Below the pieces are notes generated by a model, which made no database searches, was not told where the DNA came from, and was given only the letters and a program-made list of their open reading frames with translations. Made by a program: the position numbers and the translations under genes. From an uncultured Clostridia bacterium (GTDB taxonomy: Bacteria; Bacillota; Clostridia; Christensenellales; UBA1242), in contig CANQRE010000003.1 in the NCBI GenBank assembly GCA_947626175.1, forward strand, positions 1-36,479: a stretch of 36,479 nt of DNA. The letters run 5' to 3'. Below are positions 18,928 through 29,450 of the stretch, one piece after another (the stretch's first letter is position 1; each line of letters begins with the position of its first letter).

Positions 18928-20193
18928 ATGTTTCTTGATAGGGTGAAAATCAAAATCAAAGCGGGCAATGGCGGAAATGGACATCTAAGTTTTTTGCGCA
19001 CAAAGCTCAACATGAAGGGCGGCCCAGATGGTGGTGATGGCGGAAAGGGCGGCGACATAGTTTTTCACGCAACTGAAAACATGAACACTTTGCTTTCTTT
19101 TAGATACAAAAAAAAGTTTTGTGCCGAAAATGGTCTTGATGGCGAAAAACAACTCAAAACTGGCTCAAGTGGAAAGGATCTTGTGATAGACGTGCCTTGC
19201 GGAACGGTGATTTTGGACGCTGAAACAGAAAAAGTTATCGCCGACCTAAGCGAAAATGACATGAAGTTTGTTGCGTTAAAAGGCGGAGCTGGCGGGCATG
19301 GAAACGCATATTTCAAAACGTCAATAAAGCAAGCTCCTGCGTTTTCGCAAACTGGGGTGATAACAAAAGAGCGTGAAGTTATTTTGGAGCTTAAAACAAT
19401 TGCAGACGTTGGGCTAGTGGGCTATCCAAACGTTGGCAAATCAACTCTGTTGTCGGTGATTTCCAATGCCAATCCAAAAATTGCAAATTATCCTTTCACA
19501 ACCTTGTATCCAAATCTTGGCGTTTGTCAGGTCAAAGGTCAAACATTTGTTGTTGCGGACATTCCGGGGCTTATCGAAGGGGCAAGCGAAGGGGCAGGAC
19601 TTGGGCATTATTTCTTAAGGCACGTTGAAAGAGTAAGGCTCATCGTGCATCTCATCGATGCGTCAGAAAGTGAAGGCCGAAACGTTTTGGATGATTTCAA
19701 AGCAATCAATTTGGAACTTAAAAAATATAGTGAGGAGCTTGCAAAAACTCCACAAATTGTTGCGTTTTCAAAGGTTGATGAACTCAGCGAAAATGATTTA
19801 AACAAAAAGATTGAAAAGTTTGAAAAGCAAACGGGCATAAAGCCAATCAAGCTGTCGTCAATTTTAAATGAAGGAGTGGAGGAGCTTAAAAACAAAATGC
19901 TTGAAAAACTTTCAACTCTTCCAAAAAAGCCGCCTAAACAGGTTGAAGTTTTTGACTTTGGCGAAGAAGATAATTCAAGCGTTGAAATAACAAAAACTGG
20001 CAATGTGTTTGAAGTGTCAGGCGGAAAAATTGACAACTTTGTTCGCGGAGTTGTGCTTGATGATCCACGCAGCTTTGCCTATTTTCAAACAAGGCTCAAG
20101 GAAATGGGCATAATTGATTTGCTCAAGCAAAAAGGCCTTAAAAATGGCGACACAGTCCGCATAAAGGACATAGAATTTGAATTTGTTGAATAA
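18928..20193 (+). CDS. obgE: GTPase Obg/CgtA
   Basis: Glycine-rich Obg domain (GGNGHLSFLRTKLNMKGGPDGGDGGKGGDI), G1 GYPNVGKSTLL, G3 DIPGLIEGASEGAGLG; C-terminal OCT domain. Confidence 0.96.
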   Translation: MFLDRVKIKIKAGNGGNGHLSFLRTKLNMKGGPDGGDGGKGGDIVFHATENMNTLLSFRYKKKFCAENGLDGEKQLKTGSSGKDLVIDVPCGTVILDAETEKVIADLSENDMKFVALKGGAGGHGNAYFKTSIKQAPAFSQTGVITKEREVILELKTIADVGLVGYPNVGKSTLLSVISNANPKIANYPFTTLYPNLGVCQVKGQTFVVADIPGLIEGASEGAGLGHYFLRHVERVRLIVHLIDASESEGRNVLDDFKAINLELKKYSEELAKTPQIVAFSKVDELSENDLNKKIEKFEKQTGIKPIKLSSILNEGVEELKNKMLEKLSTLPKKPPKQVEVFDFGEEDNSSVEITKTGNVFEVSGGKIDNFVRGVVLDDPRSFAYFQTRLKEMGIIDLLKQKGLKNGDTVRIKDIEFEFVE

Positions 20194-20291
20194 AATCATT
20201 GAGCGGCAAATTGGCTTGTTTAAATGAACTCAATTTGAGTCGACAAGCGTTTGAAACTTGTAAAAAAATTTGATTTGCAAAGGGGGACAAT

Positions 20292-20588
20292 ATGTTAACT
20301 TCAAAGCAGCGAGCATATCTTCGCGCACTTGGAAATGCACTTGACAGTGTTGTGCAAATTGGCAAAGATGGTCTAAATGAAAATGCGTTTGAAGGCATAA
20401 GGCTTTTGCTTGAAGCAAGGGAGCTTATCAAAGTCAAGGTCTTAAAAAATTGCCCGCTTTCGCCAAAGGAAGTTGCAAAAAAAGTGTGTCAAAATGTTGC
20501 GGCAGAGTCTGTTCAGCAAATCGGCGCAACGATTTTGTTTTACAAAAAAAGCACAAAAAAAGATTTCAAACACATAGAGCTGCCTTAA
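20292..20588 (+). CDS. yhbY: YhbY family RNA-binding (CRM domain) protein
   Basis: [35 protein letters not shown]...VKVLKNC...[11 protein letters not shown]. Confidence 0.9.
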   Translation: MLTSKQRAYLRALGNALDSVVQIGKDGLNENAFEGIRLLLEARELIKVKVLKNCPLSPKEVAKKVCQNVAAESVQQIGATILFYKKSTKKDFKHIELP

Positions 20589-21388
20589 AGTATTTCGCCC
20601 TTTGGCTTTGTCCGCTCAAAAGGGCTATAAAGTGACACAAGCGCCAAAGCAACAAGCAGTGAGCTGACAATGCAATAGTAAATTGTGGCCCTAACAAAAA
20701 AGGTTGAAATCAAAAGTGCAAGTGCTGACAAAAAGTAGCCTTTTGCTCGTGAGCGATTGACAGAAAATTTGACAAGCTCTTTGAAAGAAAGGGCTTTTTC
20801 TTTTTTGTATTGCATTGTGATTTCCGGCTTGATATCATAGGGGATGTAAAGTTTTTGCAGGCAATCATATTTGTCAAGCAGCAAAAATTCGCAATCAAAA
20901 TTTTTTGCAAAGGAAGCGGCTTGCGGCGAAAAGGCTCCACATGCAATCACAATTTTGTCCGGACAAACAGATTTTGTTTTGTAAAAAATGTTTGCAATGT
21001 CGTTTGGCATCAGCTCGTTATGTGACAAAAATGGCCAAAGCACAACCTTTTCGCCGCCATCGTGGCTTATCAGCACAAAGTCTTTTTTCTTTTCTGCATT
21101 ATGTTTTTTTTGAGCAAGCAAAAGAAAAAAATCAAGGGCTTTTGGCGAAATTGACAAACTTAAAAAAATATTTTCGGCCTCTTCGCGCTTTTCTTTTTTC
21201 AGCATGATAGAGTTAGATTTTTTCCTTGAAAAAAATCTTGTTGCAAGGTCAATAACAATCGTTGCGGCAAGTGAAATAATAATGCAAAGTGGCAAGGACC
21301 TAACAAAATATCTAACCCACACAAACACAAGAAAAAAGATCAGCAAAACTTTGAACAAGATTTGAAAAATGAATGAAATTTTTTGCAT
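20585..21388 (-). CDS. Hypothetical membrane protein, ~267 aa, two TM clusters flanking a soluble domain
   Basis: [25 protein letters not shown]... and C-terminal [38 protein letters not shown]; convergent with yhbY, stop codons overlapping. Confidence 0.75.
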   Translation of the reverse strand: MQKISFIFQILFKVLLIFFLVFVWVRYFVRSLPLCIIISLAATIVIDLATRFFSRKKSNSIMLKKEKREEAENIFLSLSISPKALDFFLLLAQKKHNAEKKKDFVLISHDGGEKVVLWPFLSHNELMPNDIANIFYKTKSVCPDKIVIACGAFSPQAASFAKNFDCEFLLLDKYDCLQKLYIPYDIKPEITMQYKKEKALSFKELVKFSVNRSRAKGYFLSALALLISTFFVRATIYYCIVSSLLVALALVSLYSPFERTKPKGEIL

Positions 21389-21478
21389 ATCAAAATTTTT
21401 GACAAGCAAAACGCAAAAAATACTTAAAAATCATTGTTTTTTTGAAAAAGATTATGTAAAATAATAACAAGGGAAAAC

Positions 21479-21823
21479 ATGAACACACAACTTGTAAAAA
21501 TCGTTGAGTTTTTGAAAACGCAAAAATGCAAAAACATTTCCACCTTTGATTTGTCTGATGAAAGTGCGGAAAAGTTTTTTGTGGTTGTAAGTTGCCAAAA
21601 CAACTTGGAAACAAAAAAATTGGCAGATGAGCTTAGTTTGTTTTTGAAATATGACAAGGAAAAGGATGGCTATCACAAGGGCGAATGGATTATTTTGGAC
21701 GTTGATCCAATCATTGTGCATATCTTCACAGTTGTGGACAGGGCAAAATATAACATTGACAGGTTGTATAAAAGCAAGGAAATAGATGTTTTAAAGTCGT
21801 TAAAAAAGAAAAAATCAAAGTAA
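21479..21823 (+). CDS. rsfS: Ribosome silencing factor RsfS
   Basis: Iojap/RsfS pattern: DESAEKFFVVVSCQNNLETKKLADEL...GEWIILDVDPIIVHIF...YNIDRLY. Confidence 0.92.
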   Translation: MNTQLVKIVEFLKTQKCKNISTFDLSDESAEKFFVVVSCQNNLETKKLADELSLFLKYDKEKDGYHKGEWIILDVDPIIVHIFTVVDRAKYNIDRLYKSKEIDVLKSLKKKKSK

Positions 21824-21842
21824 GATGCTTTGATTTTTTTTT
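21807..21842 (+). terminator. Rho-independent terminator overlapping the rsfS stop codon
   Basis: AATCAAAG-taagatg-CTTTGATT followed by T-tract. Confidence 0.75.
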
Positions 21843-21863
21843 AATATGTGTTAAACTTTGATC

Positions 21864-22301
21864 ATGAAAAGCTCAATAAATCTTTGCTTTGTTTGCACAG
21901 GCAACACATGCCGCTCATTTATGGCGGAAAGGATTATGAAAGCGCTCTTAAAAAAAGAGGGCATAACTTTTGTCAAAGTGTCTTCGCGCGGGCTTAATGC
22001 AACTGGCGAATATAGCGCTCCAAATGCGTGCAAGGCCTTAAAAGAGCTTGGAGTTAATTCAAGCAAACGCAAAAGTGTGAAAATCAAAAAGTTTGACCAA
22101 AAAACATTATATGTTGCAATGACAAGTGCCCACAAAGCAAAAGTTGGTGGCAGAGTGATTGAAATGAAGGATCTTGTTGGGCATGATATATTTGATCCGT
22201 ATGGCCAGGACGAGCAAACATATTTGTCTTGTGCAAAGCAAATTTATCAGGCATGTCAGGTGCTAACAAAAAAGCTTAAAACAATTGGAGGCGAGCAATG
22301 A
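21864..22301 (+). CDS. ywlE: Low-molecular-weight phosphatase, YwlE-like (candidate protein-arginine phosphatase)
   Basis: P-loop CFVCTGNTCRSFMAE with the Thr typical of YwlE; C-terminal DPYG; directly followed by rpiB as for ywlE in Bacillus. Confidence 0.8.
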   Translation: MKSSINLCFVCTGNTCRSFMAERIMKALLKKEGITFVKVSSRGLNATGEYSAPNACKALKELGVNSSKRKSVKIKKFDQKTLYVAMTSAHKAKVGGRVIEMKDLVGHDIFDPYGQDEQTYLSCAKQIYQACQVLTKKLKTIGGEQ

Positions 22302-22717
22302 TAATTTTGGCATGTGACCACAGAGGTTATGCGTTAAAGGAAGAAATAAAAAAATTTTTCAACAATGAAAGCATCATCACAATTGATGTTGGAACATATT
22401 CCAAGGAAGGGGTTGATTATCCTGATTATGCAAAAAAAGGAGCACTAAAGGTGCTTGAAGATGAGCATAATGTTGGAATTTTTATTTGTGGCACGGGGAT
22501 AGGAATGTCAATTGCCGCAAATCGCAATCCAAAAATAAGGGCTGCACTTTGTTGCAACACAAAAATGGCTGAACTTGCCAGATCACACAATGATGCAAAT
22601 GTTTTGGTTTTGCCAGGAAACTTTATGCGCAAAAAAAGAGCGATTCGAATTATAAAAGTGTTTTTGACCACCGATTTTGAAGGCGGACGACATTTAAGAA
22701 GAATAAAAAAGTTGTAA
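22298..22717 (+). CDS. rpiB: Ribose-5-phosphate isomerase B
   Basis: IILACDHRGYALKEEIK, DYPDYAKKGA, GIFICGTGIGMSIAANRNPKIRAALC, SHNDANVLVLPG. Confidence 0.95.
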   Translation: MIILACDHRGYALKEEIKKFFNNESIITIDVGTYSKEGVDYPDYAKKGALKVLEDEHNVGIFICGTGIGMSIAANRNPKIRAALCCNTKMAELARSHNDANVLVLPGNFMRKKRAIRIIKVFLTTDFEGGRHLRRIKKL

Positions 22718-22727
22718 GGAGAAGCAA

Positions 22728-23498
22728 ATGACGAACATCTTATTTCCACTGACAAGCGATTTTGAAAATGCAAATGCGCTTCTTAAAAGTTTCAAAAAAA
22801 GCGACTGTGTTTTTTATGTTGGCCTGACAAGTGAAAATGCAAACAAAATCAAAAAGTCAAAATTTGTCAAAGTTTTTGTTTATAAATCAGGTTCAAAAAA
22901 AGAGGAAATGATCAATGCTCTTGGCAAAGAAGTTGAAAGTGGAAAAATTGTCATTCTTCGAAAGGTTATTTCAAAGCAGGAACTTGAAAGCTTTATTGCT
23001 GCAAAAAGCGATGTTGCCGTTTGCGCAACAAAAAAACGCAATTTCATTTCAAATTTCTTTTACAAGATTTGGGCAAAAATCATGAAGTTTGCTTTTGACT
23101 TTAATTTTTATGATGGCGATGTGTCGGTGATTGCATTTTCTGACAGGCTTTCGCAAGTTGCCAAAAATGTTCCAAATCTGTCAAATGTTTCAAGGGTGAA
23201 CAGGTGGAAGGGTGTGAGCGAAGAAAAAATCCAAACAAGTTCTTCTCCTGCAAAAAAGGAATATGACAAAGCAAAGTCAACCTTAATCTTTTTGGGTTGG
23301 ATTGCATTGTTTTTGGCAGTTGTTGGCGGGGCAAGTGCATATTTTGTGCTTTGCAAGGCAACATTTTTGACAGGATTTGCTTGGGCGGCGGCAATTCTTA
23401 TCAGCTTTGTCACAGCATTTTTGGCTGTCAATATTTATGTTTTGAATCTAAAAACGGGCAAAAGACGTTTTGGAGAAGCCATAAAGGAGGTAAAATAA
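22728..23498 (+). CDS. Putative degenerate family-2 glycosyltransferase-like membrane protein
   Basis: [40 protein letters not shown] resembles the GT2/DPM1-like acceptor region; two C-terminal TM helices; no obvious N-terminal DxD. Confidence 0.55.
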   Translation: MTNILFPLTSDFENANALLKSFKKSDCVFYVGLTSENANKIKKSKFVKVFVYKSGSKKEEMINALGKEVESGKIVILRKVISKQELESFIAAKSDVAVCATKKRNFISNFFYKIWAKIMKFAFDFNFYDGDVSVIAFSDRLSQVAKNVPNLSNVSRVNRWKGVSEEKIQTSSSPAKKEYDKAKSTLIFLGWIALFLAVVGGASAYFVLCKATFLTGFAWAAAILISFVTAFLAVNIYVLNLKTGKRRFGEAIKEVK

Positions 23499-23499
23499 C

Positions 23500-24774
<1,275 letters not shown>

Positions 24775-24781
24775 GATAAAA

Positions 24782-25153
24782 ATGAGAAAATTTTATGTTA
24801 CATGTGGGTTTTTGATTGCAATTTTGGTTGCGGCGTTGATTGAATATTATTGTTCGTCTTGGCCAAAAATTTATTTCACAATGGCATTTGTAAGTTTGTT
24901 TTTCTTGTATTGGGGGATTGAATTTGTGCTTGACTATGTGCAAGCAACAAAGGAGTATGAAGAAAGATATCAGCTTTATGTTGCTGAAAAGATCAACAAA
25001 AGCGGAATAGATGCTGAGCAAATAAGAAAAAACAGAAAAAAATATTATGCCGCATTCAAGCGTTCAATTTTTGCTGAACGATTTTGGCAAGTGGCAAAGT
25101 TTTTGCTGTGTTTTGGCGCAACAATAGCAATAATTGTGGCAATGATTGTGTGA
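24782..25153 (+). CDS. Small hypothetical membrane protein, 123 aa
   Basis: ATG 24782 (MRKFYVTCGFLIAILVAALIEYYCSSWPKIYFTMAFVSLFFLYWGIEFVLDY...); TM helices; abuts the convergent dinB stop. Confidence 0.65.
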   Translation: MRKFYVTCGFLIAILVAALIEYYCSSWPKIYFTMAFVSLFFLYWGIEFVLDYVQATKEYEERYQLYVAEKINKSGIDAEQIRKNRKKYYAAFKRSIFAERFWQVAKFLLCFGATIAIIVAMIV

Positions 25154-26353
25154 TTATTGCTCAGTGTGGCTTTTTCGATTTATATAACTTTCGGTTTCGC
25201 TGGCTCTGAAAATTGCATCAGAGCCATATTTTTTTGTGATTTTTTCAATTCCAATTGCTGATTTTTCGTCCTTTTGGTCAAACATGCTCATTTGCCTTGC
25301 GCCCGAAGTTTTGGCAAGATTGGAAGCCTGAATTCTGATTGCTCGAATGGGAATAGAGTAAGGAAAAAAGCTGTCAACAATCGCCATTGCATTTCGCAAA
25401 ATAACATTGCTTGCAAAAAATGGCAAAAAGGATTGTGATTTGTGATATCTTTTTAGGTCCTTGTCCTTAAGTGAAACACTCAATGTTTTTGCTTCAAAAT
25501 TTTGCTCAATAAGCCGCTTTGAAACCTTTTCAGCCAAAAATGCGATCACCTTTTCAATTTCTCCACGTTTTGTCACATCTTTTATCGTGGTTGTTCCATT
25601 TCCAATGCTTTTGACTTGCGACAAATCGTAATAACTTAAAACTTTGTCTTCTTCGCTTCCTTGCAAGTTTTGAAGCAGTTTAACTCCTGTTTTGCCCATC
25701 AAATTTTGAACAAATGATTGTTTCAAAAGGCAAAATTGTCCAATTGTTTGCACGTTTATCAGCCTAAATTTTTTCTCCAGCCTGCTTCCAATTCCAATGA
25801 TGGAGTTAAGGGGCAAATGATATGTTTGCTGCTTAAAGGTTTGTTTTTTTATCACTGTCACGGCGTCAGGTTTTTTTAGGTCTGAGCCAAGTTTTGCAAA
25901 AATTTTGGAAAAGGACACTCCAACAGAAATTGTAATTCCAAAGTGATGCTTGATGTGCTCCTTTATTTCATAAGCAATTTCTTCGCCGGTTTTTCCAAGC
26001 ACTTTCATTGAGCTTGTCACATCCAGCCAGCATTCATCAAGGCCAAGAGGCTCAACAAGGTCGGTGTAGTGCAAATAAACATTGTGTAGTTTAAGCGAAA
26101 TTTCTTGATATTTTGAATAGTGTGGCGGCAGACAAACAAGAGTTGGGCACAGCTTGCGTGCCTCAAAAATTGTCATTCCTGTTTTGATGCCAAAGCTTTT
26201 TGCAATTTCATTTTTCGCCAAAATTATGCCTGTTCGTTTTTCAGGATTTCCGGTCACGGCAACGGGCTGTTTTTTTAGCTCAGGATTGGAAATGCACTCA
26301 ACTGAAGCAAAAAAATTGTTCACATCACAATGCAAAATTGTTCTTTCATTCAT
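25154..26353 (-). CDS. dinB: DNA polymerase IV (Y-family)
   Basis: ILHCDVNNFFASVE, GIILAKNEIAKSFGIKTGM, YTDLVEPLGLDECWLDVT, ISVGVSFSKIFAKLGSDLKKPDA. Confidence 0.95.
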   Translation of the reverse strand: MNERTILHCDVNNFFASVECISNPELKKQPVAVTGNPEKRTGIILAKNEIAKSFGIKTGMTIFEARKLCPTLVCLPPHYSKYQEISLKLHNVYLHYTDLVEPLGLDECWLDVTSSMKVLGKTGEEIAYEIKEHIKHHFGITISVGVSFSKIFAKLGSDLKKPDAVTVIKKQTFKQQTYHLPLNSIIGIGSRLEKKFRLINVQTIGQFCLLKQSFVQNLMGKTGVKLLQNLQGSEEDKVLSYYDLSQVKSIGNGTTTIKDVTKRGEIEKVIAFLAEKVSKRLIEQNFEAKTLSVSLKDKDLKRYHKSQSFLPFFASNVILRNAMAIVDSFFPYSIPIRAIRIQASNLAKTSGARQMSMFDQKDEKSAIGIEKITKKYGSDAIFRASETESYINRKSHTEQ

Positions 26354-26440
26354 TTGCCTTAACCTTTTTAATAATGTTATACTAATTATAGTTTAAAAAC
26401 CACCTTAGCACAAGTGTTTTTAACAATTCAAAGGGATTTT

Positions 26441-27121
26441 ATGCAACAAAACAAAACAAATGCTTTTTGCTGTGACGGGGACGGAGTGATTGAAAAAAAC
26501 TTTCAAAATGGAGTCAAATATTTGCGCCTGAAAACGTCTTGTCCAAAAAAAGCTGAAGAAAAAATGAAAAAATTTGGCATGGAAGGAAAACTTGTCTTAA
26601 GTTTTGCCGATTGGAAAAGGTTTTCAAAAGATCTTTCGTTTGAAACAGAAGTGTTTGTTGATCTAAATCAAATGGATGCAAAAACGCTTGAAGAAATTTC
26701 TCTTTCAAAAGCAAACATTGTTCTTCCGCTGTTTGACAATCTTGTTCGAACAGGTGAAATAAATTCAAATTATGGCATTTCGCCTGCCAAACTGGCTGAA
26801 GACATGGGCTTTTTGGATAGGCATGCAACAATCATCGGCGGAGCTTATGCTGACAAGGATGATTTGGAAATTTTGGGCTTATATGGCACAAAAGTTGTCA
26901 TTTGTCCAAGGGCTAATGCAAAAAAAGGCAATTTGATGCCAAATATAGTTTTGATGCAAAAGCATGGCCTTGTGGTCAGTGTGGGAAGCGATGATTATGA
27001 CGAAATAGATTTAAACAGGGAATGTGAAATGCTGTATTTGTCCACGCTGTCAATGCTTGAAAATCCAAACATTGTTTCATTTGAAAAAATTAAAAAATAT
27101 ATAACAGGGGAAAATTTATGA
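26441..27121 (+). CDS. Truncated/degenerate amidohydrolase-like protein (TIM-barrel C-half), 226 aa
   Basis: KLAEDMGFLDRHATIIGGAYADKDDLEILGLYGTKVVICPRANAKKGNLMPNIVLMQKHGLVVSVGSDDYDEIDLNRECEML matches the SsnA/SAH-deaminase-type pattern '..H...L...E...L...G..V..CP.SN...G...P...L...G..V.LG.D'. Start 26441 preferred over 26414 (AAAGGGATTTTATG). Confidence 0.6.
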   Translation: MQQNKTNAFCCDGDGVIEKNFQNGVKYLRLKTSCPKKAEEKMKKFGMEGKLVLSFADWKRFSKDLSFETEVFVDLNQMDAKTLEEISLSKANIVLPLFDNLVRTGEINSNYGISPAKLAEDMGFLDRHATIIGGAYADKDDLEILGLYGTKVVICPRANAKKGNLMPNIVLMQKHGLVVSVGSDDYDEIDLNRECEMLYLSTLSMLENPNIVSFEKIKKYITGENL

Positions 27122-29265
27122 AAATTGAAGAAACTCTTGCTCAAGAATTTGGGCTTAAACAAACTTATGCGCAAAACATCATCAGCCTTTTGGATGAAGG
27201 CTGCACAATTCCATTTATTGCGCGTTATCGAAAGGAAATGCACGGCTCGTGTGATGATCAAGTGCTAAGGGAATTTGCCGACAGGCTGAAATATCTAAGA
27301 AATCTTGCTGAAGAAAAGGAAAAGGTTCAAAGGGTGATCACTGAGCAAGGCAAGTGGACAGATGAACTTGAAAAAGCACTTGAAAATGCCCGAACGATGA
27401 CCGAAGTTGAAGATATATATCGCCCATACAAGCCAAAGCGCAAAACAAGGGCATCTATTGCAATTGCAAATGGGCTGGAAGGGCTTGCTGACATTTTGCA
27501 AAGTCAAAAGAAGGACGTTAACATTCTTGAAAAGGCGGCGGAATATATCAGCGACAAAGTTGCATCGGTCAGTGATGCAATTGCCGGCGCAAAAGATATT
27601 GTCAGCGAACGCATAAGCGATGATGCCGACCTAAGAAAAGTGCTAAGGGAAATTTTGTGGGACAAAGCGTTTTTGTCATGCACTCTTTTGGACGGCGAAA
27701 ACAAACTCACTTATGAGGGCTATGATGGCTTCAAACAGGAAGTAAAAAAACTTCCAAGCCACAGAATTTTGGCAATCAATCGTGGTGAAAAGGAAAAATG
27801 CTTAAAGGTGACAACCGAAATCAATCGCGAGCTTATGCTCAAAGAAATTCGCTTTGCCTTCAAAAAGGACAATCCTTCCACAAATGATTTGATGGAAGAA
27901 GTGGTGCAGGATTGCTATGACAGGCTTTTGTTTCCAGCGCTTGAACGAGAAATGCGCTCGCAGCTGACCGACAATGCTTGCGAACAAGCAATCAAAATGT
28001 TTGAGCTAAATTTAAAGCCGCTTTTGATGGAAGCTCCGCTTAAGAACAACATAATTCTTGGCTTAGACCCAGCATATCGAACGGGCTGCAAAATTGCGGT
28101 TATCGACAAAAATGGCGATGTGCTTGCAACAACTGTGATTTATCCAACTCCGCCACAATCAAAAACAGAAGAAAGCATTGAAAAGCTCAAAGCTCTCATT
28201 GAAAAATATAATGTTGACGTTGTTTCAATTGGCAATGGAACTGCTTCAAAGGAAGCGGAGATTTTTGTTGCCGAGCTTATAAAGCATCTTTCAAGGCCGG
28301 TTTCGTATGCGGTTGTAAGTGAAGCCGGCGCGTCAGTTTACTCTGCCTCAAAGCTTGGGGCGGAGGAGTTTCCGGATTATGATGTTTCGCTTCGAAGTGC
28401 GGTTTCAATTGCCCGAAGGCTTCAAGATCCTCTTGCGGAGCTAATAAAAATCGATGTAAAAAGCATTGGTGTTGGGCAATATCAACACGACATGCCGCAA
28501 AACAGGCTCACCGAAGTTTTGACTGGTGTGGTTGAAGATTGCGTAAACAGCGTTGGGGTTGACCTTAACACCGCTTCGCCATCGCTTTTGTCGTATGTTT
28601 CAGGCCTTAGCATGCCTGTGGCAAAAAACATAACTCTTTACAGGGCAAAAATCAAAGGTTTCAAACAAAGGCAGCAGCTTAAAAACGTTCCAAAGCTTGG
28701 GCCAAAGGCGTTTGAGCAATGCGCAGGATTTTTGCGTATTCCAAATGGTGAAAACATTTTAGACAACACCGGGGTGCATCCTGAAGCGTATGAAGCTGCG
28801 GAAAAACTTTTAAAAATGTTTTCGCTAAGCGATGAAGACGTCAAAAAAGGCGATTTGGGGCTTGAAGGCCTTGTAAAACTCAAAGGCGAAGAAAATGTTG
28901 CAAAGCAAATTGGAGTTGGAGTTCCAACGCTGAAAGACATTGTCAGCGAGCTTTCAAAGCCAGGGCGAGATATTCGTGAAAGCATGCCAAAGCATGTTCT
29001 TCGCAGTGACGTGATCACAATGGAAGATCTTAAGGAAGGCATGATTTTCACAGGAACAGTTCGAAATGTTGTGGACTTTGGCGCATTTGTTGACATTGGA
29101 GTGCATCAGGACGGGCTTGTTCATATTTCGCAAATATGTGATCAGTTCATTCGCCATCCATCTGAGGTGTTAAAGGTTGGACAAGTTGTGGATGTAAAGG
29201 TTTTGTCGGTGGATTTAAACAAAAAAAGGATTTCGCTGACAATGAAAGGAATTGAAAAGGAGTAA
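27118..29265 (+). CDS. tex: Tex family transcription accessory protein with C-terminal S1 domain
   Basis: TIPFIARYRKEMHGSCDDQVLREF, LGLDPAYRTGCKIAVID, SIGVGQYQHDM, GVDLNTASPSLLSYVSGLS, S1: GMIFTGTVRNVVDFGAFVDIGVHQDGLVHIS. Confidence 0.96.
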   Translation: MKIEETLAQEFGLKQTYAQNIISLLDEGCTIPFIARYRKEMHGSCDDQVLREFADRLKYLRNLAEEKEKVQRVITEQGKWTDELEKALENARTMTEVEDIYRPYKPKRKTRASIAIANGLEGLADILQSQKKDVNILEKAAEYISDKVASVSDAIAGAKDIVSERISDDADLRKVLREILWDKAFLSCTLLDGENKLTYEGYDGFKQEVKKLPSHRILAINRGEKEKCLKVTTEINRELMLKEIRFAFKKDNPSTNDLMEEVVQDCYDRLLFPALEREMRSQLTDNACEQAIKMFELNLKPLLMEAPLKNNIILGLDPAYRTGCKIAVIDKNGDVLATTVIYPTPPQSKTEESIEKLKALIEKYNVDVVSIGNGTASKEAEIFVAELIKHLSRPVSYAVVSEAGASVYSASKLGAEEFPDYDVSLRSAVSIARRLQDPLAELIKIDVKSIGVGQYQHDMPQNRLTEVLTGVVEDCVNSVGVDLNTASPSLLSYVSGLSMPVAKNITLYRAKIKGFKQRQQLKNVPKLGPKAFEQCAGFLRIPNGENILDNTGVHPEAYEAAEKLLKMFSLSDEDVKKGDLGLEGLVKLKGEENVAKQIGVGVPTLKDIVSELSKPGRDIRESMPKHVLRSDVITMEDLKEGMIFTGTVRNVVDFGAFVDIGVHQDGLVHISQICDQFIRHPSEVLKVGQVVDVKVLSVDLNKKRISLTMKGIEKE

Positions 29266-29267
29266 AC

Positions 29268-29450
29268 TTGCAAAATCAAAAGTGTTCATATTGTGGAAGC
29301 ACATTCAAAAGCATAAAGGAAAGCGGTTTTGTGGGCTGCGAGCATTGTTACAGTCAAATTGAGCCGCTTGCATGTTTGGTGGATGAACTTTTTGAAGGAA
29401 AGCAGTTTCATGGCAGAGCGCCAACAAGGAGAAGCCATGACGAATTTTGA
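29268..29450 (+). CDS. mcsA: Minimal McsA-like zinc-finger protein, 60 aa, TTG start
   Basis: AAAAGGAGTAAACTTG; CSYCGSTFKSIKESGFVGCEHCYSQIEPLACLVDELFEGKQFHGRAP resembles the second zinc finger of McsA; overlaps mcsB. Confidence 0.75.
   Translation: MQNQKCSYCGSTFKSIKESGFVGCEHCYSQIEPLACLVDELFEGKQFHGRAPTRRSHDEF

Noticed and set aside
19525-19545. GGTCAAAGGTCAAA resembling a CtsR heptad operator
   Set aside because: Lies inside obgE coding sequence (VKGQT), and the heptads are directly adjacent instead of separated by 3 nt.
28638-29096. 152-aa minus-strand ORF
   Set aside because: Antisense to tex; Ser/Pro-rich artefact.
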